Positions 26,801 through 37,705 of a DNA stretch of 64,000 bases are shown piece after piece. Numbering within the stretch: the stretch's first letter is position 1; every line of letters begins with the position of its first letter. Below the pieces are notes generated by a model. That model had not been told where the DNA came from, did not search any database, and was given only the letters and a program-made list of their open reading frames with translations. The position numbers were made by a program, and so were the translations under genes. The stretch is from Parietaria judaica (taxonomy: Eukaryota; Streptophyta; Magnoliopsida; Rosales; Urticaceae): NCBI GenBank assembly GCA_954871525.1, contig OX940863.1:44812501-44876500 (forward strand), in the 5' to 3' direction.

Positions 26801-29800
26801 TTAAACCCAGTTTCAACAATTAATGCGTGCTCCAAAAAAAAACTTAGTGTTTTTTCCATTTTACGCGAAAGAACCCTAATTAAACGATATTTTAAACAAA
26901 AATTGAACTTCCAAATGCTAAATAATGTGTAATTGTATCACATTTACTTATTTTAATCCGTAAATAGCGAAGCACTAACTCGTAGTTTCTATATGAAGCC
27001 GTTAATGGGTTAAAATCTTTACGGAAAACTGTTAAAAATTGGTTTTCTTGCGAGAGCAAATACGATCCGTTCTTGATGAAATTTGAGTTGCTAGACTTTC
27101 GTTAGGGTGGTATTGTTGTAAATTGGTTTAGTTTTGGCATTAAATTTTTTTGGAGCTCTCTTTAAACCCAGTTTCAACAATTAATGCGTGCTAAAAAAAA
27201 CTGAGTCTTTTTTCCATTTTACGCGAAAGAACCCTTATTAAACGAATTTTAAACAAAAATTGAACTTCCAAATGCTAAATAATGTGTAATTGTATCACAT
27301 TTACTTATTTTAATCCCTAAATAGCGAAGCACTATCTCGTAGTTTCTATATGAAGCCGTTAATGGGTTAAAATCTTTACCGAAAAGTGTTAAAAATTGGT
27401 TTTCTTGCGAGAGCAAATACGATCCGTTCTTGACGAAATTTGAGTTGCTAGACTTTCGTTAGGGTTTGTATTGTTATAAATTGGTTTAGTTTTGGCATTA
27501 AATTTTTTTGGTGCTCTCTTTAAACCCAGTTTCAACAATTAATGCGTGCTCCAAAAAAAAACTGAGTCTTTTTTCCATTTTACGCGAAAGAGCCCTAATT
27601 AAACGATATTTTTAACAAAAATTGAACTTCCAAATGCTAAATAATGTGTAATTGTATCACATTTACTTATTTTAATCCCTAAATAGCGAAGCACTATCTC
27701 GTAGTTTCTATATGAAGCCGTTAATGGGTTAAAATCTTTACCGAAAAGTGTTAAAAATTGGTTTTCTTGCGAGAGCAAATACGATCCGTTCTTGACGAAA
27801 TTTGAGTTGCTAGACTTTCGTTAGGGTGGTATTGTTGTAAATTGGTTTAGTTTTGGCATTAAATTTTTTTGAAGCTCTCTTTAAACCCAGTTTCAACAAT
27901 TAATGCGTGCTCCAAAAAAAACTGAGTCTTTTTTCCATTTTACGCGAAAGAACCCTTATTAAACGAATTTTAAACAAAAATTGAACTTCCAAATGCTAAA
28001 TAATGTGTAATTGTATCACATTTACTTATTTTAATCCCTAAATAGCGAAGCACTATCTCGTAGTTTCTATATGAAGCCGTTAATGGGTTAAAATCTTTAC
28101 CGAAAAGTGTTAAAAATTGGTTTTCTTGCGAGAGCAAATACGATCCGTTCTTGACGAAATTTGAGTTGCTAGACTTTCGTTAGGGTTTGTATTGTTATAA
28201 ATTGGTTTAGTTTTGGCATTAAATTTTTTTGGAGCTCTCTTTAAACCCATTTTCAATAATTAATGCGTGCTCCAAAAAAAAACTGAGTCTTTTTTCCATT
28301 TTACGCGAAAGAGCCCTAATTAAACGATATTTTAAACAAAAATTGAACTTCCAAATGCTAAATAATGTGTAATTGTATCACATTTACTTATTTTAATCCC
28401 TAAATAGCGAAGCACTATCTCGTAGTTTCTATATGAAGCCGTTAATGGGTTAAAATCTTTACCGAAAAGTGTTAAAAATTGGTTTTCTTGCGAGAGCAAA
28501 TACGATCCGTTCTTGACGAAATTTGAGTTGCTAGACTTTCGTTAGGGTGGTATTGTTGTAAATTGGTTTAGTTTTGGCATTAAATTTTTTTGAAGCTCTC
28601 TTTAAACCCAGTTTCAACAATTAATGCGTGCTCCAAAAAAAACTGAGTCTTTTTTCCATTTTACGCGAAAGAACCCTTATTAAACGAATTTTTAAACAAA
28701 AATTGAACTTCCAAATGCTAAATAATGTGTAATTGTATCACATTTACTTATTTTAATCCCTAAATAGCGAAGCACTATCTCGTAGTTTCTATATGAAGCC
28801 GTTAATGGGTTAAAATCTTTACGGAAAACTGTTAAAAATTGGTTTTCTTGCGATAGCAAATACGATCCGTTCTTGACGAAATTTGAGTTGCTAGACTTTC
28901 GTTAGGGTGGTATTGTTATAAATTGGTTTAGTTTTGGCATTAAATTTTTTTGGAGCTCTCTTTAAACCCAGTTTCAACAATTAATGCGTGCTCCAAAAAA
29001 AAACTGAGTGTTTTTTCCATTTTACGCGAAAGAACCCTAATTAAACGATATTTTAAACAAAAATTGAACTTCCAAATGCTAAATAATGTGTAATTGTATC
29101 ACATTTACTTATTTTAATCCCTAAATAGCGAAGCACTAACTCGTAGTTTCTATATGAAGCCGTTAATGGGTTAAAATCTTTACGGAAAACTGTTAAAAAT
29201 TGGTTTTCTTGCGAGAGCAAATACGATCCGTTCTTGATGAAATTTGAGTTGCTAGACTTTCGTTAGGGTGGTATTGTTGTAAATTGGTTTAGTTTTGGCA
29301 TTAAATTTTTTTGGAGCTCTCTTTAAACCCAGTTTCAACAATTAATGCGTGCTAAAAAAAAACTGAGTCTTTTTTCCATTTTACTCGAAAGAACCCTTAT
29401 TAAACGAATTTTAAACAAAAATTGAACTTCCAAATGCTAAATAATGTGTAATTGTATCACATTTACTTATTTTAATCCCTAAATAGCGAAGCACTATCTC
29501 GTAGTTTCTATATGAAGCCGTTAATGGGTTAAAATCTTTCCCGAAAAGTGTTAAAAATTGGTTTTCTTGCGAGAGCAAATACGATCCGTTCTTGACGAAA
29601 TTTGAGTTGCTAGACTTTCGTTAGGGTTTGTATTGTTATAAATTGGTTTAGTTTTGGCATTAAATTTTTTTGGAGCTCTCTTTAAACCCAGTTTCAACAA
29701 TTAATGCGTGCTCCAAAAAAAAACTGAGTGTTTTTTCTATTTTACGCGAAAGAACCCTAATTAAACGATATTTCAAACAAAAATTGAACTTCCAAATGCT

Positions 29801-32800
29801 AAATAATGTGTAATTGTATCACATTTACTTATTTTAATCCCTAAATAGCGAAGCACTATCTCGTAGTTTCTATATGAAGCCGTTAATGGGTTAAAATCTT
29901 TACGGAAAACTGTTAAAAATTGGTTTTCTTGCGAGAGCAAATACGATCCGTTCTTGACGAAATTTGAGTTGCTAGACTTTCGTTAGGGTGGTATTGTTAT
30001 AAATTGGTTTAGTTTTGGCATTAAATTTTTTTGGAGCTCTCTTTAAACCCAGTTTCAACAATTAATGCGTGCTCCAAAAAAAAAACTGAGTGTTTTTTCC
30101 ATTTTACGCGAAAGAACCCTAATTAAACGATATTTTAAACAAAAATTGAACTTCCAAATGCTAAATAATGTGTAATTGTATCACATTTACTTATTTTAAT
30201 CCTTAAATAGCGAAGCACTAACTCGTAGTTTCTATATGAAGCCGTTAATGGGTTAAAATCTTTACGGAAAACTGTTAAAAATTGGTTTTCTTGCGAGAGC
30301 AAATACGATCCGTTCTTGATGAAATTTGAGTTGCTAGACTTTCGTTAGGGTGGTATTGTTGTAAATTGGTTTAGTTTTGGCATTAAATTTTTTTGGAGCT
30401 CTCTTTAAACCCAGTTTCAACAATTAATGCGTGCTAAAAAAAAACTGAGTCTTTTTTCCATTTTACGCGAAAGAACCCTTATTAAACGAATTTTAAACAA
30501 AAATTGAACTTCCAAATGCTAAATAATGTGTAATTGTATCACATTTACTTATTTTAATCCCTAAATAGCGAAGCACTATCTCGTAGTTTCTATATGAAGC
30601 CGTTAATGGGTTAAAATCTTTACGGAAAACTGTTAAAAATTGGTATTCTTGCGATAGCAAATACGATCCGTTCTTGACGAAATTTGAGTTGCTAGACTTT
30701 CGTTAGGGTTTGTATTGTTATAAATTGGTTTAGTTTTGGCATTAAATTTTTTTGGAGCTCTCTTTAAACCCAGTTTCAACAATTAATGCGTGCTCCAAAA
30801 AAAAACTGAGTCTTTTTTCCATTTTACGCGAAAGAGCCCTAATTAAACGATATTTTAAACAAAAATTGAACTTCCAAATGCTAAATAATGTGTAATTGTA
30901 TCACATTTACTTATTTTAATCCCTAAATAGCGAAGCACTATCTCGTAGTTTCTATATGAAGCCGTTAATGGGTTAAAATCTTTACCGAAAAGTGTTAAAA
31001 ATTGGTTTTCTTGCGAGAGCAAATACGATCCGTTCTTGACGAAATTTGAGTTGCTAGACTTTCGTTAGGGTGGTATTGTTGTAAATTGGTTTAGTTTTGG
31101 CATTAAATTTTTTTGAAGCTCTCTTTAAACCCAGTTTCAACAATTAATGCGTGCTCCAAAAAAAACTGAGTCTTTTTTCCATTTTACGCGAAAGAACGCT
31201 TATTAAACGAATTTTTAAACAAAAATTGAACTTCCAAATGCTAAATAATGTGTAATTGTATCACATTTACTTATTTTAATCCCTAAATAGCGAAGCACTA
31301 TCTCGTAGTTTCTATATGAAGCCGTTAATGGGTTAAAATCTTGACGGAAAACTGTTAAAAATTGGTTTTCTTGCGATAGCAAATACGATCCGTTCTTGAC
31401 GAAATTTGAGTTGCTAGACTTTCGTTAGGATGGTATTGTTATAAATTGGTTTAGTGTTGGCATTAAATTTTTTTGGAGCTCTCTTTAAACCCAGTTTCAA
31501 CAATTAATGCGTGCTCCAAAAAAAAACTGAGTGTTTTTTCCATTTTACGCGAAAGAACCCTAATTAAACGATATTTTAAACAAAAATTGAACTTCCAAAT
31601 GCTAAATAATGTGTAATTGTATCACATTTACTTATTTTAATCCCTAAATAGCGAAGCACTATCTCGTAGTTTCTATATGAAGCCGTTAATGGGTTAAAAT
31701 CTTTACGGAAAACTGTTAAAAATTGGTTTTCTTGCGAGAGCAAATACGATCCGTTCTTGACGAAATTTGAGTTGCTAGACTTTCGTTAGGGTGGTATTGT
31801 TATAAATTGGTTTAGTTTTGGCATTAAATTTTTTTGGAGCTCTCTTTAAACCCAGTTTCAACAATTAATGCGTGCTCCAAAAAAAAACTGAGTGTTTTTT
31901 CCATTTTACGCGAAAGAACCCTAATTAAACGATATTTTAAACAAAAATTGAACTTCCAAATGCTAAATAATGTGTAATTGTATCACATTTACTTATTTTA
32001 ATCCCTAAATAGCGAAGCACTAACTCGTAGTTTCTATACGAAGCCGTTAATGGGTTAAAATCTTTACGGAAAACTGTTAAAAATTGGTTTTCTTGCGAGA
32101 GCAAATACGATCCGTTCTTGATGAAATTTGAGTTGCTAGACTTTCGTTAGGGTGGTATTGTTGTAAATTGGTTTAGTTTTGGCATTAAATTTTTTTGGAG
32201 CTCTCTTTAAACCCAGTTTCAACAATTAATGCGTGCTAAAAAAAAAACTGAGTCTTTTTTCCATTTTACGCGAAAGAACCCTTATTAAACGAATTTTAAA
32301 CAAAAATTGAACTTCCAAATGCTAAATAATGTGTAATTGTATCACATTTACTTATTTTAATCCCTAAATAGCGAAGCACTATCTCGTAGTTTCTATATGA
32401 AGCCGTTAATGGGTTAAAATCTTTACCGAAAAGTGTTAAAAATTGGTTTTCTTGCGAGAGCAAATACGATCCGTTCTTGACGAAATTTGAGTTGCTAGAC
32501 TTTCGTTAGGGTTTGTATTGTTATAAATTGGTTTAGTTTTGGCATTAAATTTTTTTGGAGCTCTCTTTAAACCCAGTTTCAAAAATTAATGCGTGCTCCA
32601 AAAAAAACTGAGTCTTTTTTCCATTTTACGCGAAAGAGCCCTAATTAAACGATATTTTAAACAAAAATTGAACTTCCAAATGCTAAATAATGTGTAATTG
32701 TATCACATTTACTTATTTTAATCCCTAAATAGCGAAGCACTATCTCGTAGTTTCTATATGAAGCCGTTAATGGGTTAAAATCTTTACCGAAAAGTGTTAA

Positions 32801-34181
32801 AAATTGGTTTTCTTGCGAGAGCAAATACGATCCATTCTTGACGAAATTTGAGTTGCTAGACTTTCGTTAGGGTGGTATTGTTGTAAATTGGTTTAGTTTT
32901 GGCATTAAATTTTTTTGAAGCTCTCTTTAAACCCAGTTTCAACAATTAATGCGTGCTCCAAAAAAAACTGAGTCTTTTTTCCATTTTACGCGAAAGAACC
33001 CTTATTAAACGAATTTTTAAACAAAAATTGAACTTCCAAATGCTAAATAATGTGTAATTGTATCACATTTACTTATTTTAATCCCTAAATAGCGAAGCAC
33101 TATCTCGTAGTTTCTATATGAAGCCGTTAATGGGTTAAAATCTTTACGGAAAACTGTTAAAAATTGGTTTTCTTGCGATAGCAAATACGATCCGTTCTTG
33201 ACGAAATTTGAGTTGCTAGACTTTCGTTAGGGTGGTATTGTTATAAATTGGTTTAGTTTTGGCATTAAATTTTTTTGGAGCTCTCTTTAAACCCAGTTTC
33301 AACAATTAATGCGTGCTCCAAAAAAAAACTGAGTGTTTTTTCCATTTTACGCGAAAGAACCCTAATTAAACGATATTTTAAACAAAAATTGAACTTCCAA
33401 ATGCTAAATAATGTGTAATTGTATCACATTTAATTATTTTAATCCCTAAATAGCGAAGCACTATCTCATAGTTTCTATATGAAGCCGTTAATGGGTTAAA
33501 ATCTTTACGGAAAACTGTTAAAAATTGGTTTTCTTGCGAGAGCAAATACGATCCGTTCTTGATGAAATTTGAGTTGCTAGACTTTCGTTAGGGTGGTATT
33601 GTTGTAAATTGGTTTAGTTTTGGCATTAAATTTTTTTGGAGCTCTCTTTAAACCCAGTTTCAACAATTAATGCGTGCTAAAAAAAACTGAGTCTTTTTTC
33701 CATTTTACGCGAAAGAACCCTTATTAAACGAATTTTAAACAAAAATTGAACTTCCAAATGCTAAATAATGTGTAATTGTATCACATTTACTTATTTTAAT
33801 CCCTAAATAGCGAAGCACTATCTCGTAGTTTCTATATGAAGCCGTTAATGGGTTAAAATCTTTACGGAAAACTGTTAAAAATTGGTTTTCTTGCGATAGC
33901 AAATACGATCCGTTCTTGACGAAATTTGAGTTGCTAGACTTTCGTTAGGATGGTATTGTTATAAATTGGTTTAGTGTTGGCATTAAATTTTTTTGGAGCT
34001 CTCTTTAAACCCAGTTTCAACAATTAATGCGTGCTCCAAAAAAAAACTGAGTGTTTTTTCCATTTTACGCGAAAGAACCCTAATTAAACGATATTTTAAA
34101 CAAAAATTGAACTTCCAAATGCTAAATAATGTGTAATTGTCTCACATTTACTTATTTTAATCCCTAAATAGCGAAGCACTA
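17735..34181. repeat. Satellite HOR array, left of the retrotransposon (A-B-C-D tetramer, about 1441 bp)
   Basis: Four monomer types alternate. A: TTACCGAAAAGTG, GGGTTTGTATTG, GAGCCCTAATT. B: TTACCGAAAAGTG, GTTGTAAA, TTTGAAGCTC, CCCTTATT, CGAATTTTTAAAC. C: TTACGGAAAACTG, GCGATAGC, GTTATAAA, GAGTGTTTT. D: CACTAACTCG, CTTGATGAAA, GTGCTAAAA, CGAATTTTAAAC. Type-A markers lie at 18817, 20257, 21697, 23139, 24580, 26021 and 27461 (spacings 1440-1442), then 28182, 29623, 30705 and 32508 (721, 1441, 1082, 1803), so the regular tetramer breaks into 2-, 3- and 5-monomer steps after 27.4 kb. Hybrid monomers occur, for example A/C near 29.5 and 30.6 kb and a B with a D-type tail near 27.97 kb. An extra type resembling C but with GCGAGAGC appears near 29.8 and 31.6 kb. 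Confidence 0.94.
34177..34181. repeat. Target-site duplication, left (CACTA)
   Basis: CACTA immediately precedes the TG of the 5' LTR and is repeated at 44557-44561 after the CA of the 3' LTR. In uninterrupted monomers the site reads GCGAAGCACTATCTCG. The left flank ends GCGAAGCACTA and the right flank resumes CACTATCTCG, so a single monomer was split. Five base pairs is the expected duplication size for Ty3/gypsy integrases. Confidence 0.97.
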
Positions 34182-35302
34182 TGTAGTAGCCGTAAATGTT
34201 CTGTATATTATCGTTTTGATGTTTTAACGATAATAAGATAAATATACATACTCTTAGTTTTGAGGATGTATTACCTCTAGGCATGATAAATTATAATACT
34301 ATGGCTTTCTTGGGTAAGTTTTTATTTTTATTTTTATTTTAATGTGAGTGTCAAATTATAAATGTCAACTTTTCTTCTTTATGTGCAAATATTTCAAACT
34401 TAGGTACTAAATTATGAAATTTGTGAACAATCTATAAGCTGCAGATTATCAACCGACCTATATTTATATGTATATATATTATATATAGATATATATATAG
34501 AAAGGTTATCATTATTTTCATAAGTATGTAATATTCTATTCCACTTTTACTTTATGAACCGACTTGTATAATCTTATCCTTTTAATTTATTAGTTATATA
34601 TATATAGATGATAAGAACACCTATACATTCCTAAGTAGTCCCTCTCTCTCAAAAACGTTTTCCCTTCTCGTGGTCGACTCCCTTTTTCAGCTTGAAGTTG
34701 TTGGTGAGCTCGGCTCTTTCAATTTTCCTTATTTATAGCATACATCTATAAATGGTAGTGGGTGATAATGTTAGGATAATTATTATTAGTAGCGGATGGA
34801 CGAATCTATGCATGTAAGTGGAAGTGAATGACTTTATACCTTGGCTGCTATGAATTTATCAAGGAGATTAGCTAGCCATGTATGTATATGTATATAAATG
34901 TATAAAAGATTAATGTTTTCTAGTTTATTAAATCTGTAGTAAACATTTATTTTGCAGCTCCAATTAATATCAAAAAATTTACAATGATATATATAGTATA
35001 TTATATGGATATACATAGCAAAATGAGTGTTTGCGTTTCTAAATAGGGGCTGCACTCAGTTTTTATTGGAAAATTACACACACGTACCGCGGTGTATATA
35101 CATATGGACATAAATGTCATATACAGTAGGTAATCAAGTTATAATCATGTATTATTTCTAGTGTCAGGCGTACACGATATTAAAATTAATGAGTTGTTAC
35201 TGTTTCTTGTACATAAAAAAAAAAAAAAGGGGAACATAAGAGAATAAAAGTGCATGTATTTTTGAAAACTGATATGAATTAAAATATCAGGAAACACAGT
35301 TC

Positions 35303-35319
35303 TGAAGGCAGCACCTTCA
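35303..35319 (+). promoter_or_regulatory. Inverted repeat upstream of the LTR TATA box
   Basis: TGAAGG and CCTTCA are separated by 5 bp, starting 30 bp before the TATAAAA at 35333. The same arrangement is at 43505-43521 in the 3' LTR. It could be a palindromic factor-binding site in the U3 promoter. Nothing beyond position and symmetry supports that. Confidence 0.35.
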
Positions 35320-35332
35320 AGTGAGTAGGACT

Positions 35333-35339
35333 TATAAAA
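35333..35339 (+). promoter_or_regulatory. TATA box candidate of the 5' LTR promoter
   Basis: TATAAAA in the context GGACTTATAAAAGAGTAAGG, the best plant-type TATA match in the LTR. It would place transcription start roughly 25-35 bp downstream, near the ACTCACTACAACACAAC stretch (about 35358-35374), and would divide the LTR into U3 of about 1.18 kb and R-U5 of about 1 kb. The start site is inferred. Confidence 0.55.
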
Positions 35340-35636
35340 GAGTAAGGTACGTAAAAGTACTCACTACAACACAACAATAATAATGTGGTTCGTTTGATTG
35401 TGTGTGGTGTGAAATATATGTTTGAATGACTTGTGTTGTTTTATGGTATTGTTTAATGATATATATTAGATATGCGATATGAGCATATTGAGAAAGCAGG
35501 AATATACAGTATGAGATTCATGGCTGTATAGTTTGGTAGTTTGAATTCTACCGTAGTAAGAGTATGTTCGGTACGCGTTGTGAGCGTATCGAAAAAAAAG
35601 CATGAGTATTTAGTCATACATATAATCTATAGTGAT

Positions 35637-35642
35637 AATAAA
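35637..35642 (+). promoter_or_regulatory. Possible polyadenylation signal (AATAAA) in the LTR
   Basis: AATAAA lies about 300 bp downstream of the TATA candidate. The equivalent position in the 3' LTR (near 43839) would serve to end the element transcript. Plant poly(A) signals are loose and AT-rich DNA contains many such hexamers, so this is only a candidate. Confidence 0.3.
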
Positions 35643-36357
35643 TATATGTATGACATTTTTAGTAAATTGCGTCGTACCAACCATTGTATATCGGGTCGCG
35701 TAGTCACTGATTACAATGTGTATGAAGCCTCCGACTGTATTGAGTCGCGTAGTCTCAAATGATACGTCGTGAGATGTTGCCGCGGGCTGACTTGGTTAGG
35801 GTCGCGCCCCCGGTGCCCCGTAGGTATTATAGCGCGCTGGTACGCACGCAGGGCCCAATAATATGTTTATAAAAAGTTATAAATTATAACCGGACATTGC
35901 ATTTATGCGTTTCGAAGTGATTGTTCCTTGATATATTTTTGTGAGTAATATAAAGCTTTTGCGTACTGAGCGTTAGCTCACTCGTATAGTTGTGTTGTAG
36001 ATCCAGGAAAGAAACCGATGAATGGCTAAATGCGGATGGTACGGAGTCAGTGATGTGGCGTATATGGTGCATATGGTGGAGTACGGGTCTTGGAATAGGA
36101 GGGTTGTCAACTTTTTGTTGTGTCATATTTTAAAAACAATAGCTAGGAGCTCCGGTAGGTTTTTTTTTATAACGTTCTCTTTTTGTAAAGTCCGTTTTGG
36201 GTACTATTGTATAGAAGTTTCAAAACTATTATGAAGTCCGTTTTCTTTGCGCGCTAAAGTCAAATACTCATATTTTTATTAAATATTTTAGAAGTCAGGA
36301 TTGGTATTAGATAAAAGTAAAGTCGTAATAGTCCCTGCGAAGGGGGCTGTTACAGAG

Positions 36358-36370
36358 TGGTATCAGAGCC
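36358..36370 (+). promoter_or_regulatory. Primer binding site for initiator tRNA-Met
   Basis: TGGTATCAGAGCC starts three bases after the 5' LTR. It is the standard plant retrotransposon sequence complementary to the 3' end of initiator tRNA-Met, which primes minus-strand DNA synthesis. Confidence 0.95.
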
Positions 36371-36423
36371 GTTCACCTATTGTCACCATATACGTGTGCT
36401 AGCTGATTCAGAAGTATCCGCAA

Positions 36424-36485
36424 GTAAGTTATTTCGTTAATTTCTTTTCTTTATTGTTAGTAACCATGGTAAAGTTTTGTTTCAG
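36424..36485 (+). other. Possible short intron in the leader before the gag-like ORF
   Basis: GTAAGTT at 36424 matches a strong plant 5' splice site, and TTTTGTTTCAG ending at 36485 matches a 3' splice site with a T-rich tract. The 62-nt interval is AT/T-rich. It contains an upstream ATG at 36466 in the context ACCATGG, which is out of frame with the ORF at 36489, so splicing would remove a decoy start. Sixty-two nucleotides is short for a plant intron, and this remains a prediction. Confidence 0.3.
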
Positions 36486-36488
36486 ATT

Positions 36489-37415
36489 ATGGACCCAATG
36501 TCGTCTCGTCAACCTTTGGCAGGAAATGGGGGTGTTCCAGCTAATGACTCTCGGTCACCACCTCGAGATATCGAGGTTGATACTGTTTGTCAACGGCGGG
36601 GACTATCCAGACATGATTCCATAATTGCATTTCGACAATGCCAACCATCATTCTACGATGGGCCAGGAAGTTCAAAACTCGAGACATTTCTTCATTATTC
36701 CGAGACTACGTTAAGATCACTCGGAACTGAAGAGGCACACTACGTGGAAATAGTGATTCCTCAGTTAGGCGGCTTGGCCTTGAGTTGGTGGAATTCTTTA
36801 CACTTAGATCCAAGAGAGACATCTTGGAATACCTTCAAGGAACTAATCCTTGAAAGGTTTAATGCTAACTATGTAACCATGGAGTTTGGCCACATGCTGA
36901 ATAATTGGAAGCGAGAACCCGGAGAAGGTATGATGTACTATTCAAGACGTTTCCAGTCTCAGCTGATGGCGGAATGTCCGTATCACCTTCAACTTGATTT
37001 TGTTAAATCATACTATTTGCGAGGCGTACCACGAAGAATTAGAGCCCGCATGAAAGCGATAAATGACTATAAGAATATAGATGGAATGATATGCGATGCT
37101 ATGGCGGCCGAAATAGCAATTGAAGATGAAGACTGGGGTCGTCTATATGATCCAGATGAAGATTTTCCAGAGGATGTTCCTATGACAGATGCTAATACCG
37201 GGAATGACACGACTGCTGTTAACCCAGAAAATCGTGTTAATAGTAATATGGATTTACCGGAAGAAAATCACGAAAATGCTCCCAATGAAGATGATCTTAT
37301 GGAAGAATTTGAGGAAACTGATCCGGAAATAGATCCAGAAGATGACCTAGAGGAAGAGTACGAGGAAGAATCCGATAGTGATGACCCTGACTACGACCCA
37401 AAATGTAATGACTAA
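36489..37415 (+). CDS. Additional gag-like ORF with acidic C-terminal tail
   Basis: 308 codons from the ATG at 36489. The frame stays open a few codons upstream, but without an earlier ATG. Residues about 50-190 look like a retrotransposon Gag core: W100-W101 in an A-L-S-W-W context, then a S-W-x-x-F-x-E-L-x-x-x-R-F segment, a Y-Y-x-R-R-F segment, and a C-x-Y-H...Y-Y-L-R-G-V-P-R-R-I-R helix-rich end. The same pattern occurs in the element's own Gag at 37706, but the two sequences are clearly different. There is no zinc knuckle, protease or other enzyme motif. From about residue 212 to the end the protein is dominated by Asp and Glu and finishes D-P-K-C-N-D. It lies between the primer binding site and gag, where Tekay-type elements usually have none. 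Its role is unknown: it could be an accessory capsid-like or nucleic-acid-exclusion protein, or a captured gag. The open frame in a young copy suggests it is real. Confidence 0.8.
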   Translation: MDPMSSRQPLAGNGGVPANDSRSPPRDIEVDTVCQRRGLSRHDSIIAFRQCQPSFYDGPGSSKLETFLHYSETTLRSLGTEEAHYVEIVIPQLGGLALSWWNSLHLDPRETSWNTFKELILERFNANYVTMEFGHMLNNWKREPGEGMMYYSRRFQSQLMAECPYHLQLDFVKSYYLRGVPRRIRARMKAINDYKNIDGMICDAMAAEIAIEDEDWGRLYDPDEDFPEDVPMTDANTGNDTTAVNPENRVNSNMDLPEENHENAPNEDDLMEEFEETDPEIDPEDDLEEEYEEESDSDDPDYDPKCND

Positions 37416-37705
37416 ATAAATTATGTAAAGTTCTGAGAGAACTTTATATATATTTTGATGAGATGCTAGAATATATGTAGCTATGTGTGTGCAGTTGTTT
37501 TGTTGTGTGTATATGGACACATGCTGGATGTTTTGGCTAGTATATGTAGTTTTGGCTGTATATACATATACTAAAATGTATATTGAAATGAATACTTAAT
37601 GATATGTTCATATTCATATAGAGTTTCTCTAAATATCCCCAACAATGACGTTGTTTATTTACTTCATGTGATCAGAAGACAGTTACTTACCGAGATAAAT
37701 ATAAT
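37416..37705 (+). other. Spacer between the gag-like ORF and gag-pol
   Basis: A 290-bp AT/GT-rich stretch with repeated TATATGTA-like words, several stops in all + frames, and no domain. It separates two ORFs on one presumed transcript, so gag-pol would need reinitiation, an internal start or splicing. A T-rich region followed by AG occurs more than once before 37706, but I cannot choose a splice acceptor. Confidence 0.5.

Larger units (their letters stand above)
34182..36354 (+). repeat. 5' LTR (2173 bp)
   Basis: Begins TGTAGTAGCC and ends GGGCTGTTACA. It matches 42385-44556 throughout except, by eye, C versus T near 34274, T versus A near 34533, T versus A near 34978, and 14 versus 13 A in the run at about 35215-35228. 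It contains a TA-rich low-complexity stretch (about 34458-34500), a TATA-box candidate at 35333-35339, AATAAA at 35637-35642, and a markedly GC-rich stretch at about 35775-35860 that stands out from the AT-rich surroundings. Short open frames inside it are identical in both LTRs because the LTRs are copies. None resembles a known protein, and I do not call them genes. Confidence 0.97.

Noticed and set aside
1..34181. CRISPR array
   Set aside because: The units are 361 bp, nearly identical over their full length, with no short-repeat/unique-spacer pattern, and the context is eukaryotic.
34177..34181. CACTA as the terminus of a CACTA-type DNA transposon
   Set aside because: Here it is native satellite sequence duplicated by the LTR element. 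There is no terminal inverted repeat or transposase.
34096..34284. Minus-strand ORF crossing the satellite/5' LTR junction
   Set aside because: It was created by the insertion itself, fusing satellite and LTR sequence. A chance frame.
35884..36126. Short ORFs inside both LTRs (also 34834-35055, 35541-35762 and their 3' LTR twins)
   Set aside because: They are duplicated because LTRs are duplicates, overlap each other on both strands, and show no domain.
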